From positions 1 through 27,895 of the forward strand of contig CAZPRQ010000013.1 of NCBI GenBank assembly GCA_964589415.1: DNA of 27,895 nucleotides, read 5' to 3'. Source of the stretch: CAZPRQ01 sp964589415. Lineage in GTDB: Bacteria > Patescibacteriota > Doudnabacteria > UBA920. The translations under genes were made by a program, and so were the position numbers. The notes under the pieces are model-generated. The model made no database searches. It saw nothing but the letters and a program-made list of their open reading frames with translations, and was not told the origin of the DNA. Shown here piece after piece: positions 1 through 5,749 of this stretch (position 1 is the stretch's first letter; every line of letters starts with the position of its first letter).

Positions 1-145
1 AAAATTGTTGATACCGGCTGTTCTCTGAATACCAGCTAAACGGGAAGGCGTTATTAGCGTCTGTTCCGCCAACAATGATTACCGAGCCGCTGGCTGACAT
101 CGCCAAGGCCAAAAAAACTACAGACAGCAGAAAATAGTTTCGCAT
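1..145 (-). CDS. N-terminus of a secreted protein (partial, runs off the window)
   Basis: Only the first 48 codons lie in the window. They begin at ATG 145-143, preceded by a strong Shine-Dalgarno (GGAGGG, 6 nt spacer). The N-terminus is a typical signal peptide: MRN followed by a hydrophobic stretch ending near residues 18-21 (ALAMSASG). The mature start, FPFSWYSENSRYQQF, vaguely recalls the beginning of exported proteins that have a beta-sandwich domain and a C-terminal anchor, but that is only an impression. It is expressed from a perfect consensus promoter about 140 bp upstream through a structured leader. Function is unknown. It is transcribed in the same direction as miaA but is separated from it by a terminator and its own promoter. 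Confidence 0.72.
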   Translation of the reverse strand, partial: MRNYFLLSVVFLALAMSASGSVIIVGGTDANNAFPFSWYSENSRYQQF

Positions 146-282
146 GATTTTCCCTCCATGCGGTTTGTATGGCGTCGCGGTCTTGTAGTTGCGAACGCCA
201 GAAGGTGCTTGACTTTGAGGTTTTTAGGCCTTTTTGCTGGCGAAGGGCTAGCAAAGTTACTTAGTTAAGCCATTTTTAGTAA
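146..282 (-). promoter_or_regulatory. Structured 5' leader of the secreted-protein gene
   Basis: About 137 nt separate the expected transcription start (near 282) from the ATG. Three hairpins can be drawn on the minus strand: GTTACT/AGTAAC, TTTGCT/AGCAAA and GGCGT/ACGCC, the last followed by the unpaired Shine-Dalgarno. A two-codon ORF (ATG GCT TAA) sits in the loop of the first hairpin. I could not match it to a known riboswitch class; the conserved core of c-di-GMP-I is absent. It may be a regulatory leader or simply a stable 5' UTR. Confidence 0.4.
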
Positions 283-288
283 CCGAAC

Positions 289-317
289 ATTATATCATAA
301 TCCGCTAAAATTGTCAA
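289..317 (-). promoter_or_regulatory. Perfect consensus sigma-70-type promoter for the secreted-protein gene
   Basis: On the minus strand TTGACA (317-312) is followed by a 17-bp spacer and TATAAT (294-289). This is an exact match to the housekeeping promoter consensus. The -35 box lies in the loop between two 10-bp inverted repeats (TCCGCTAAAA at 301-310 and TTTTAGCGGA at 333-342), a possible operator. Confidence 0.8.
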
Positions 318-342
318 GGATAAAACCTTTTATTTTAGCGGA
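301..342. repeat. 10-bp perfect inverted repeat around the -35 box
   Basis: TCCGCTAAAA at 301-310 and its reverse complement at 333-342 are 22 bp apart. The left arm lies in the promoter spacer and the -35 hexamer lies between the arms. The geometry fits an operator for a dimeric repressor, or a hairpin at the end of upstream transcripts. Confidence 0.45.
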
Positions 343-382
343 ATTGATACTTATAACCACGAAATATGGTAATAAATAGTTT

Positions 383-402
383 AAAAACCCCGTACAACGG
401 GG
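383..402 (-). terminator. Intrinsic terminator downstream of miaA
   Basis: On the minus strand CCCCG-TTGTA-CGGGG is followed by TTTTT (387-383). It lies about 165 bp past the miaA stop and upstream of the next promoter, so it would insulate miaA from the secreted-protein gene. Confidence 0.6.
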
Positions 403-434
403 TGAATTGATGGTAGTCTTCTTGTTTTAATTAA

Positions 435-550
435 GTGTCATTGCCTGGTTACCGCAGGCAGGCGGGGAGGTTGGGGCTTTATTTATCCGACTCGGCAACC
501 TAGTTTATGACCGAGATTGCTTCGGTCGTCTAACTCCCTCGCAAAGACAC
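435..550. repeat. REP/MITE-like intergenic element
   Basis: The ends form an imperfect inverted repeat: GTGTCATTGC at 435-444 against GCAAAGACAC at 541-550 (9 of 10). The interior contains GAGATTGCTTCGGTCG and CTCGCAA words typical of small dispersed palindromic repeats in environmental bacterial genomes. No ORF is present. It fills most of the gap between the miaA stop and its terminator. Confidence 0.5.
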
Positions 551-566
551 ACAATGCGGATGCTAT

Positions 567-1628
567 TTAAAAACCTAATTTATTTATCCATTTTTTAATT
601 TCCTGAATTGGTGGTTTGGCGGGATTTTTTATCCAGTGAATTTCTTTATTTTTTTTCCACCAGGTCATTTGGCGTTTGGAATAATGTTTAATGGCAAAAA
701 ATAACTGGGTAAGCATATGGTCGTAGGAAATCTTTTTTTGTAGGAATAAGGAAATATATTTATATTCCAAACCAAAAGATTCAAGGCGTTTCCAGGACAA
801 ACCCTTGCCGTAATGAGCCAATTTACCAGCTTTTCGAGAGCCGATAAATTGGCTCACTACATTATGCTGAGGGGAGTGGAGACGAAAAATTTCGTCTAAC
901 ATTCCGGCTTTGAGCCTTTGTATTAGGCGTTGGTCAATTTTTTTGTAGAGTTTGGCCGGAGGCAGATTTATACCGAGCCAGTAAGGGTCGTAATTTAAAG
1001 ATTGAAAATTTAAAGATTTAAATATTGGGACAGGTTTGCCAGTCGTAAAAATAATTTCGAGCGCGCGAATAAGCCGGCGACGGTTTTTGCCGTCTATAGT
1101 TTTTGCCCGTACAGGATCCAATTTTTTTAGTCTATCGAAAAGGCGGTCGGTGCTCTGGGTTTCAAGTTCGGCTCGGAGTTTGGGATTGGGTTTTACGTTC
1201 GGAAGCTTTTGGTCGTAGACCACGGCATCCAGCCAATGCATGGTGCCGCCGCAAAGAATAGGCAGTTTGCCGCGCTTTAAAATATTTGCAATGCATTTTT
1301 TTGCCTGGCGCTGAAAGCGGGCTACAGAATATTGGCGGGCGGGGCTTATTATGTCTATAAGATGGTGGGGGATGGATTTATAAACAAATACCCCGCGTTC
1401 AAGAGATCCTTCGACTCGCCCTCGAGGCCATCGGACTCGCTCAGGATGACTGGAAAGTGGAAACCACTTTCCAGTCACCTTCCCTGTGCCTAAGTCCATG
1501 CCTTTATAAATTTGTCGGCTGTCGGCGGAAATTATTTCACCGTTAAAACGCTTGGCAAGGTTTACTGCCAATTCCGATTTTCCCGAAGACGTGGGTCCGA
1601 CCACTACCAATAATTTATTTACAGTCAT
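567..1628 (-). CDS. miaA: tRNA dimethylallyltransferase, with two in-frame repeat insertions
   Basis: MiaA transfers the dimethylallyl group from DMAPP to N6 of A37 in tRNAs reading UNN codons. The P-loop GPTSSGKS (residues 11-18), ISADSRQIYKGMDLGTGK (33-50), the PHHLIDI motif (87-93), the CGGT motif (126-129) and GLSWKRLESFGLEY (276-289) are all clear. At 353 aa it is longer than the usual ~300. Residues about 51-80, between GTGKV and FVYKSIPHH, are encoded by a palindrome-containing repeat. Residues 257-273 are exactly one 51-bp REP-like inverted repeat inserted in frame just before GLSWKRLESF. The core motifs look intact, so a functional enzyme with two extra surface segments is plausible but not proven. 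The ATG is 3 nt past the stop of a 45-codon ORF, suggesting coupled translation. Confidence 0.93.
   Translation of the reverse strand: MTVNKLLVVVGPTSSGKSELAVNLAKRFNGEIISADSRQIYKGMDLGTGKVTGKWFPLSSHPERVRWPRGRVEGSLERGVFVYKSIPHHLIDIISPARQYSVARFQRQAKKCIANILKRGKLPILCGGTMHWLDAVVYDQKLPNVKPNPKLRAELETQSTDRLFDRLKKLDPVRAKTIDGKNRRRLIRALEIIFTTGKPVPIFKSLNFQSLNYDPYWLGINLPPAKLYKKIDQRLIQRLKAGMLDEIFRLHSPQHNVVSQFIGSRKAGKLAHYGKGLSWKRLESFGLEYKYISLFLQKKISYDHMLTQLFFAIKHYSKRQMTWWKKNKEIHWIKNPAKPPIQEIKKWINKLGF
810..860 (-). repeat. REP-like inverted repeat inside miaA
   Basis: Arms 810-830 and 840-860 are reverse complements at 18 of 21 positions. Read on the minus strand the element starts with GTAG and is exactly 17 codons long (miaA residues 257-273). 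It belongs to the same family as the elements at 20464, 21901 and 24300 but is more degenerate. Confidence 0.75.
1389..1478 (-). repeat. Dispersed palindromic repeat inside miaA
   Basis: It contains a perfect 14-bp inverted repeat with a 3-nt loop (TGACTGGAAAGTGG at 1447-1460, CCACTTTCCAGTCA at 1464-1477). This is followed on the minus strand by ATCCTGAGCGAGTC and GGCGAGTCGAAGGAT words. Related CCTGAG...GAGTCGAAGG words occur in the intergenic region before rplA (about 17757-17801), showing that this is a dispersed repeat rather than conserved miaA coding sequence. It is translated as roughly residues 51-80. Confidence 0.65.
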
Positions 1629-1631
1629 TAG

Positions 1632-1769
1632 TTATTTGGTTGTTAGAGATTTGCCCGCGTGCGGGGATGGCCGTTTTAAAGCCGCGCCATGGAGTTTCAT
1701 GCGCTGACGTTTTTTTATGTCGCGTTTTTTTGCCTTGGTGGAAGGCTCATCTAGTATAATTTTTCTCAT
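1632..1769 (-). CDS. Small basic protein, 45 aa, upstream of miaA
   Basis: ATG at 1769-1767, TAA at 1634-1632, three nt before the miaA start. The product is strongly basic, with the stretch TKAKKRDIKKRQRMKLHG in the middle and no hydrophobic segment, as in a nucleic-acid-binding or ribosome-associated peptide. I do not recognise the family. There is no good Shine-Dalgarno. An extended -10 promoter on this strand (1825-1833) lies about 55 bp upstream, so this ORF would be first in a two-gene unit with miaA. It might only be a leader ORF. Confidence 0.5.
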   Translation of the reverse strand: MRKIILDEPSTKAKKRDIKKRQRMKLHGAALKRPSPHAGKSLTTK

Positions 1770-1815
1770 GTAGGTTGGGACAAATTCATTTTTAAGCGTC
1801 CAATAAAGATGCTTA

Positions 1816-1833
1816 TGCTATAATAGTATAGCA
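1816..1833. promoter_or_regulatory. Near-palindromic extended -10 element, possibly bidirectional
   Basis: The 18 bp from 1816 to 1833 read TGCTATAAT on the plus strand and TGCTATACT on the minus strand. Both are extended -10 boxes (TGn plus TATAMT), overlapping base for base. 16 of 18 positions are symmetric. No good -35 box was found on the plus strand. It lies between the divergent cupredoxin gene (+) and the 45-aa ORF plus miaA (-), as expected for a shared divergent promoter. Confidence 0.6.
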
Positions 1834-1866
1834 TTTTGGAGGGTAATTATTAATTTCACTATAATT

Positions 1867-2436
1867 ATGAAATTGAAAACCGTTATAAGCGTTGTGGTGT
1901 TAGTCGTGGTTATTGTCGCGGGCTATTTCCTTTATAATTGGAATAATCGGTTAGTTAAGGCCCCAACTACAAATGATTTGGCCATTATAAATAGTGTCCG
2001 GGACGAAAAACAAGATAATAGCCAAAATTTACCAGATAACACTGTTACTAATACCGCTACTTCTGGTCCCGCTTTTATAGACAAAACCCCACCGACAGAC
2101 ACAACTCCAGGCCGCTACAGCGATGGCAGTGAAGCCGAAGGTATGGCGCCGGATATTTTGGTTACTGAAATTTTATATGACGGCGTCGCATTTAGTCCAT
2201 CTTCTGTAGACATAAAAATTGGGGATATTGTTGTATTTAGGAACAAGAGCGCGAATAGTTTTTGGCCAGCGTCGGCGCCGCATCCAAGTCATGTGGATTA
2301 TCCGGAATTTGATGCGCAACAAGCAATTTTAGCCGGCGGTAAGTGGCAATTCCAGTTTGGCAAGGCCGGGAATTGGAAATTTCACGATCATTTAAATTCC
2401 AGCGCGTATGGTGTGGTAAATGTCGCCGCTAAATAA
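1867..2436 (+). CDS. Membrane-anchored cupredoxin-domain protein
   Basis: 189 aa. An N-terminal hydrophobic segment (residues 5-23) is an uncleaved anchor or signal. A Thr/Asn/Pro-rich linker (about 30-95) follows, then a C-terminal beta-sandwich (about 98-188). Characteristic pieces are VDIKIGDIVVFRNKS (114-128), PHPSH (138-142) and GNWKFHDHLNSSAYGVVNV (168-186). In the cupredoxin fold the paired His positions (His139 or His142, and His173/His175) could bind copper. The usual type-1 Cys is not visible in the last loop, so classical blue-copper electron transfer is doubtful. It probably acts outside the cytoplasmic membrane. The nearest Shine-Dalgarno-like GGAGGG lies 23 nt before the ATG, too far to be convincing. 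A terminator follows at 2541. Confidence 0.75.
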   Translation: MKLKTVISVVVLVVVIVAGYFLYNWNNRLVKAPTTNDLAIINSVRDEKQDNSQNLPDNTVTNTATSGPAFIDKTPPTDTTPGRYSDGSEAEGMAPDILVTEILYDGVAFSPSSVDIKIGDIVVFRNKSANSFWPASAPHPSHVDYPEFDAQQAILAGGKWQFQFGKAGNWKFHDHLNSSAYGVVNVAAK

Positions 2437-2538
2437 AAGTTTTTAGGACTTAAATCAATTACAGCTTTTTTGATTGGCGTAGAACGCACTTTAACCATTC
2501 GGCCATAAATTGCTTGACTCGTTTTGTGTCAAAAATAA

Positions 2539-2575
2539 AAAACCCTTTACTTCGGTAAAAGGGTTTTTTATTTTT
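2539..2575 (+). terminator. Intrinsic terminator with UUCG tetraloop
   Basis: AACCCTTTAC-TTCG-GTAAAAGGGTT (2541-2565) is followed by TTTTATTTTT and preceded by an A-rich run. One bulged A is needed on the right side. It ends the cupredoxin transcript about 105 bp after its stop codon. Confidence 0.8.
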
Positions 2576-2682
2576 AAACAGTTAATAGTTTTCTTATGCG
2601 CATTGTTTAAATAGGTTTGCCTTAGTAAGCATGTGTAATAATGCCAGAGAATTGATAGGGAAAAATTTTTGTCTCATTATTT

Positions 2683-2711
2683 TTGCCTAGAAGGCGCGTT
2701 TATGTTATAAT
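2683..2711 (+). promoter_or_regulatory. Promoter of holB
   Basis: TTGCCT (2683-2688), 17-bp spacer, TATAAT (2706-2711). The predicted start near 2718 gives a leader of only about 13 nt, with AAGG 4 nt before the holB ATG. Confidence 0.65.
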
Positions 2712-2730
2712 TTAGGCAGTTTTAAGGTCT

Positions 2731-3582
2731 ATGATACAAAAAATATTACAATGGAATACAATTGGGCATGAGGCTGTTAAACACATGTTGGAGCTTCAGT
2801 ACAAGGGAGAAAAGCAGCCCCACGCATATTTGTTTACCGGGCCAGATGGGGTGGGAAAAAAAACTTTGGCTTTGGAATTTTCCCAAAAACTGTTAGGTAC
2901 CGAAAGGCTGGAAAATCATCCAGATTTTCAAATCTTGGAAGGCGGGGATTTAGGTACCGTGGAGAACGTAAGGGAGTTTATTCGAAACGTTCATTTTAAA
3001 CCGTCTGTAGCCAATGTTCGCGTGGCAATAATAAACAACGCTCACAGTCTGAACGTTCAAAGCCATAATGCTCTGCTCAAAACTTTTGAAGAACCTCCAG
3101 AGTATATGCGGTTTTTCCTTATCTCTTCTGAATTTAAACTTTTAGCCACTATTATGTCCCGTTGCCAGGTATTGGCGTTTAGTAAGTTGTCGCCCCAGGA
3201 GCTGGAAACCATTGCCAAGGAGCATGGTTGGAAGTCATGGGAAAAGGCCTTAATTTTAAGTTACGGGTCAGCTTCAAAATTGAAGCAATTGACTGAAAAT
3301 CCTGAGGCGCTTTCTAACGCGCAAAAACAAAACGAGTTTTGGCACTCATTAAAAAAAATGCCTTTACATGAACGCTTGTTGGAAATAAATACTTTGTCAG
3401 TTCTGGAAACGGAGGATTTGCAGGCGCAGTTTACAGCTTGGCTGTACGCGGAAAGTTTAAATGCCTGTAACAGCTCGGACAGCGTAGTTTTTGGCCGCTC
3501 ACTTTTGGCGGCGCTTAAATATTTAAGGACCAATAAAAATAAAAAGTTAATTATCCAAAATTTGTTAACGCAATTCCCATAG
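2731..3582 (+). CDS. holB: DNA polymerase III delta-prime subunit (clamp-loader AAA+ protein)
   Basis: 283 aa. It is part of the clamp loader that places the beta sliding clamp on DNA. HAYLFTGPDGVGKKT holds an intact Walker A (residues 37-45). HPDF (63-66), the Walker B region IINNAH (100-105, with NNAH where active loaders have DEAH), ALLKTFEEPP (114-123) and the SRC motif (143-145) follow in family order. The zinc-binding cysteines of gamma/tau-type subunits are absent, supporting delta-prime over DnaX. The C-terminal third is poorly conserved, as usual. It has its own promoter; the lipoprotein gene follows after 4 bp. Confidence 0.88.
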   Translation: MIQKILQWNTIGHEAVKHMLELQYKGEKQPHAYLFTGPDGVGKKTLALEFSQKLLGTERLENHPDFQILEGGDLGTVENVREFIRNVHFKPSVANVRVAIINNAHSLNVQSHNALLKTFEEPPEYMRFFLISSEFKLLATIMSRCQVLAFSKLSPQELETIAKEHGWKSWEKALILSYGSASKLKQLTENPEALSNAQKQNEFWHSLKKMPLHERLLEINTLSVLETEDLQAQFTAWLYAESLNACNSSDSVVFGRSLLAALKYLRTNKNKKLIIQNLLTQFP

Positions 3583-3586
3583 TTTT

Positions 3587-4642
3587 ATGGATAAAAGAAA
3601 CATTTTGAGTTTAGGTATTATTTTACTGCTTGCCGCCAGTTGCAACCCCTTCGCGAAGTCAACTTCGTATGGGGTAGTTAAAACAGTCAACGGAGGCGCG
3701 GATTGGCAATTTACCAACGCTATCTTGAATGAAAAAAACCTGAATTTAAATAAAGCCGAAGTTTCAAAGCTGGCACTCGATCCTTCAAATAGGGAAATTG
3801 TTTACGCCGGGACTTTTACTGACGGGTTATATAAATCGGAAGATTCCGGCGCGACATGGGTTTCCAAACTTTCAAAAATCGCAGTGTATGATTTTCTTGT
3901 TTCGCCCGTGGATTCAAATGTATTGTATGTGGCCGGAACTTTTGGGGATCGCGGCAGGCTCTTATATACAAAAGACGGAGGTTCTACCTGGCAGGATATT
4001 TTTACGGAGGAAAGTTCTGGTAATCCTGTGACAGCGGTAGCAATAAATCCTGAAGCTCCGACTCAACTGATAATTGGTCTAAAGTCGGGAGGAATAATAA
4101 AAAGCAATGACAGTGGCATATCTTGGCGCTTGCTTAGCGAGTTTTCCGATGAAATTTTGCAACTTTCCTGGCAAAACGGCGCAATATACGTGATGTTAAA
4201 AGATAAAGGTTTGTATAAGTCATCCACCTTGGGCGAGACTTTTGTAAATCTTACAGAAAGTTTGTTGCCACAAAATTATACCCAGAGATTTTTTAGTTCG
4301 GAGGCGACGCCAACCTTTAGCCGGTTTTATGTGGATACCGCATCGCCTTCACTAATATATATAACAAGCACGCAAAAAATTTATAAAAGCATAGATGAAG
4401 GCAAAAAATGGGGCCAGGTAAGTTTGCCGGGCGATGAAATTACCGTGCGTGTGCGCCCCATTGCGGTGGCAAAAACTTCCAGTAATACAGTATATACAGC
4501 GGCAGGCGGCACGGTTTTTAAATCTACCAATGCCGGCGGGACATGGCAGACCCAAGGCATTGCCACCGGCGGCATTATCAATTATATTTTAATAGACCCA
4601 TTACTTCCGCAAATAGCCTATGCCGGCATAGATATCCCCTAA
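3587..4642 (+). CDS. Lipoprotein with BNR/Asp-box repeats (beta-propeller)
   Basis: 351 aa. The signal peptide ends in a lipobox LAASC with Cys19 as the lipidation site, so the protein should be tethered to the outer face of the cytoplasmic membrane. At least six Asp-box motifs (SxDxGxTW type) are spread through the chain: TVNGGADW (33-40), SEDSGATW (84-91), TKDGGSTW (128-135), SNDSGISW (173-180), SIDEGKKW (about 268) and STNAGGTW (about 315). Such repeats build six- or seven-bladed sialidase/sortilin-type propellers, which are scaffolds for binding or glycan hydrolysis. No catalytic sialidase residues could be assigned. It starts 4 bp after holB and is probably cotranscribed. Confidence 0.83.
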   Translation: MDKRNILSLGIILLLAASCNPFAKSTSYGVVKTVNGGADWQFTNAILNEKNLNLNKAEVSKLALDPSNREIVYAGTFTDGLYKSEDSGATWVSKLSKIAVYDFLVSPVDSNVLYVAGTFGDRGRLLYTKDGGSTWQDIFTEESSGNPVTAVAINPEAPTQLIIGLKSGGIIKSNDSGISWRLLSEFSDEILQLSWQNGAIYVMLKDKGLYKSSTLGETFVNLTESLLPQNYTQRFFSSEATPTFSRFYVDTASPSLIYITSTQKIYKSIDEGKKWGQVSLPGDEITVRVRPIAVAKTSSNTVYTAAGGTVFKSTNAGGTWQTQGIATGGIINYILIDPLLPQIAYAGIDIP

Positions 4643-4649
4643 TTTCTTG

Positions 4650-4706
4650 ACCCCCGCTCCTTACTCCTTACTAATTACTTGTTCCTAATTACTAATTACT
4701 AATTGT
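4650..4706. repeat. Short word-repeat tract before frr
   Basis: The gap consists largely of repeated words (CCTTACT, TAATTACT, CTAATTACT), a degenerate tandem repeat with no ORF and no evident promoter. Similar word tracts precede several other genes here. Confidence 0.55.
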
Positions 4707-5264
4707 ATGATTGATCAAATTATAGATTCAAAAAAATCGGAGTTTGAAAAGGCTATAGAACACTACTTGCACGAGCTTTCCGGCGTGCGCACCGGGCGCG
4801 CGAACCCCGCCCTATTAAATACCGTACAAGTGGACAGTTATGGATCTAAAATGCCCATTGAGCATGTGGCTTCCATTACCGTTAGTGATGCCAAAACTTT
4901 GACCATTAGTCCTTGGGACAAAGGCCAGCTCCAGGCGATAGAAAAGGGTATTCAAATGGCAAATTTGGGTTTTAACCCTTCCAATGACGGACAGGTAATA
5001 CGTATAATTTTACCGGCTCTAAATGAAGAGCGTCGGAAAGAAATGGTAAAAATGATCGGCCAAATGGCGGAAAAAGCGCGCATTGGAATTCGCAACGCGC
5101 GTGAAGACGTTATGAAAGAAATGAAGAAAGCGGAAAATGACGGAAAAATTTCAAAGGACGATTTAACCCACGGCCAGAAAAAATTGCAGGAGATAGTGGA
5201 CAAATATAACGAAGAAATTAAGCAGCACGCGGAAAAGAAAGAAGAAGATGTAATGACGGTGTAG
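4707..5264 (+). CDS. frr: Ribosome recycling factor
   Basis: 185 aa, the normal family length. RRF works with EF-G to split post-termination ribosomes. Diagnostic stretches are the N-terminal helix ending LSGVRTGRANPALLN (residues 24-38), VDSYGSKMPIEHVASITV (42-59), and the last-helix sequence IRIILPALNEERRKEMVKM, followed by the basic C-terminal helices. Domain order is complete. It is not next to pyrH or tsf as in many bacteria; it follows the BNR lipoprotein gene after a word-repeat spacer and precedes the S23-type gene. Confidence 0.97.
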   Translation: MIDQIIDSKKSEFEKAIEHYLHELSGVRTGRANPALLNTVQVDSYGSKMPIEHVASITVSDAKTLTISPWDKGQLQAIEKGIQMANLGFNPSNDGQVIRIILPALNEERRKEMVKMIGQMAEKARIGIRNAREDVMKEMKKAENDGKISKDDLTHGQKKLQEIVDKYNEEIKQHAEKKEEDVMTV

Positions 5265-5266
5265 TA

Positions 5267-5306
5267 GGAATTGACCTAATTGCTCTAATTTCTAATTGAT
5301 CTAAAC
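5267..5306. repeat. Left inverted repeat flanking the S23 gene
   Basis: It contains AATTTCTAATTGATCTAA (5287-5304) and other CTAATT words. The reverse complement (16 of 18 bases) is found at 5714-5731 on the other side of the S23 gene. Confidence 0.65.
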
Positions 5307-5316
5307 AAACCCCCCA

Positions 5317-5670
5317 ATGCATAAAGATCCAAAATATGATCTTGAAGAAAGGACTGCAAAGTTTGGTGAAGGGGTCATAAAATTTGCTCGCCAAGTTCAG
5401 AGGGATTCGGTTACAAGAGATGTAATTACGCAGTTTGTAAATTCTGGTACGGCCGTTGGCGCAATATATTGTGAGGCGGATGATGCGGAATCTAAGAAGG
5501 ATTTTAAACACAAGATAGGTATGGCTAAAAAAGAAGCCAGGGAAACTAAATATTGGTTACGCATGATTGCTGTGGCTTGTCCCATTTTAAAAGAGGACGC
5601 TAGAAAATTATGGCTTGAAGCTAAGGAGTTGCACTTAATTTTAAATTCAATTTTCAAAAAAGTTGCCTAA
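5317..5670 (+). CDS. S23-type four-helix-bundle protein (23S rRNA intervening-sequence family)
   Basis: 117 aa. The sequence is typical of the S23/IVS four-helix-bundle family, which is also related to the Avd protein of diversity-generating retroelements: YDLEERTAKFGEGVIKFAR (residues 7-25), SGTAVGAIYCEADDAESKKD (43-62), ARETKYWLRMI (74-84) and a C-terminal EAKELHLILNSI helix. The family was first found inside intervening sequences of 23S rRNA genes, but here it stands alone between frr and rseP. Its role in either setting is unknown; proposals centre on nucleic-acid binding. It has no clear Shine-Dalgarno and is flanked by inverted repeats, which suggests that it arrived as a unit. Confidence 0.9.
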   Translation: MHKDPKYDLEERTAKFGEGVIKFARQVQRDSVTRDVITQFVNSGTAVGAIYCEADDAESKKDFKHKIGMAKKEARETKYWLRMIAVACPILKEDARKLWLEAKELHLILNSIFKKVA

Positions 5671-5701
5671 TTTAGATATTTGGGTTTTGGAATTTTTTTA
5701 G

Positions 5702-5733
5702 AAATTTGGTCAATTAGGTTAATTAGAAATTCT
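5702..5733. repeat. Right inverted repeat flanking the S23 gene
   Basis: TTAGGTTAATTAGAAATT at 5714-5731 is the reverse complement of 5287-5304 at 16 of 18 positions. With the left copy it brackets the S23 gene in a segment of about 445 bp. Confidence 0.65.
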
Positions 5734-5749
5734 AAAACGTATTTATATT

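Noticed and set aside
54..254. 66-codon minus-strand ORF upstream of the secreted protein
   Set aside because: It overlaps the leader and the signal-peptide gene in another frame. The 145-1 frame has a strong Shine-Dalgarno and a signal peptide, this one has neither.
146..282. c-di-GMP or other known riboswitch in the leader of the secreted protein
   Set aside because: The expected conserved core (GCAAACC and GACGCAAAGCC type) is not present. Only generic hairpins can be drawn.
1036..1218. Plus-strand ORF inside miaA
   Set aside because: Antisense shadow of a clearly coding MiaA frame, low-complexity composition.
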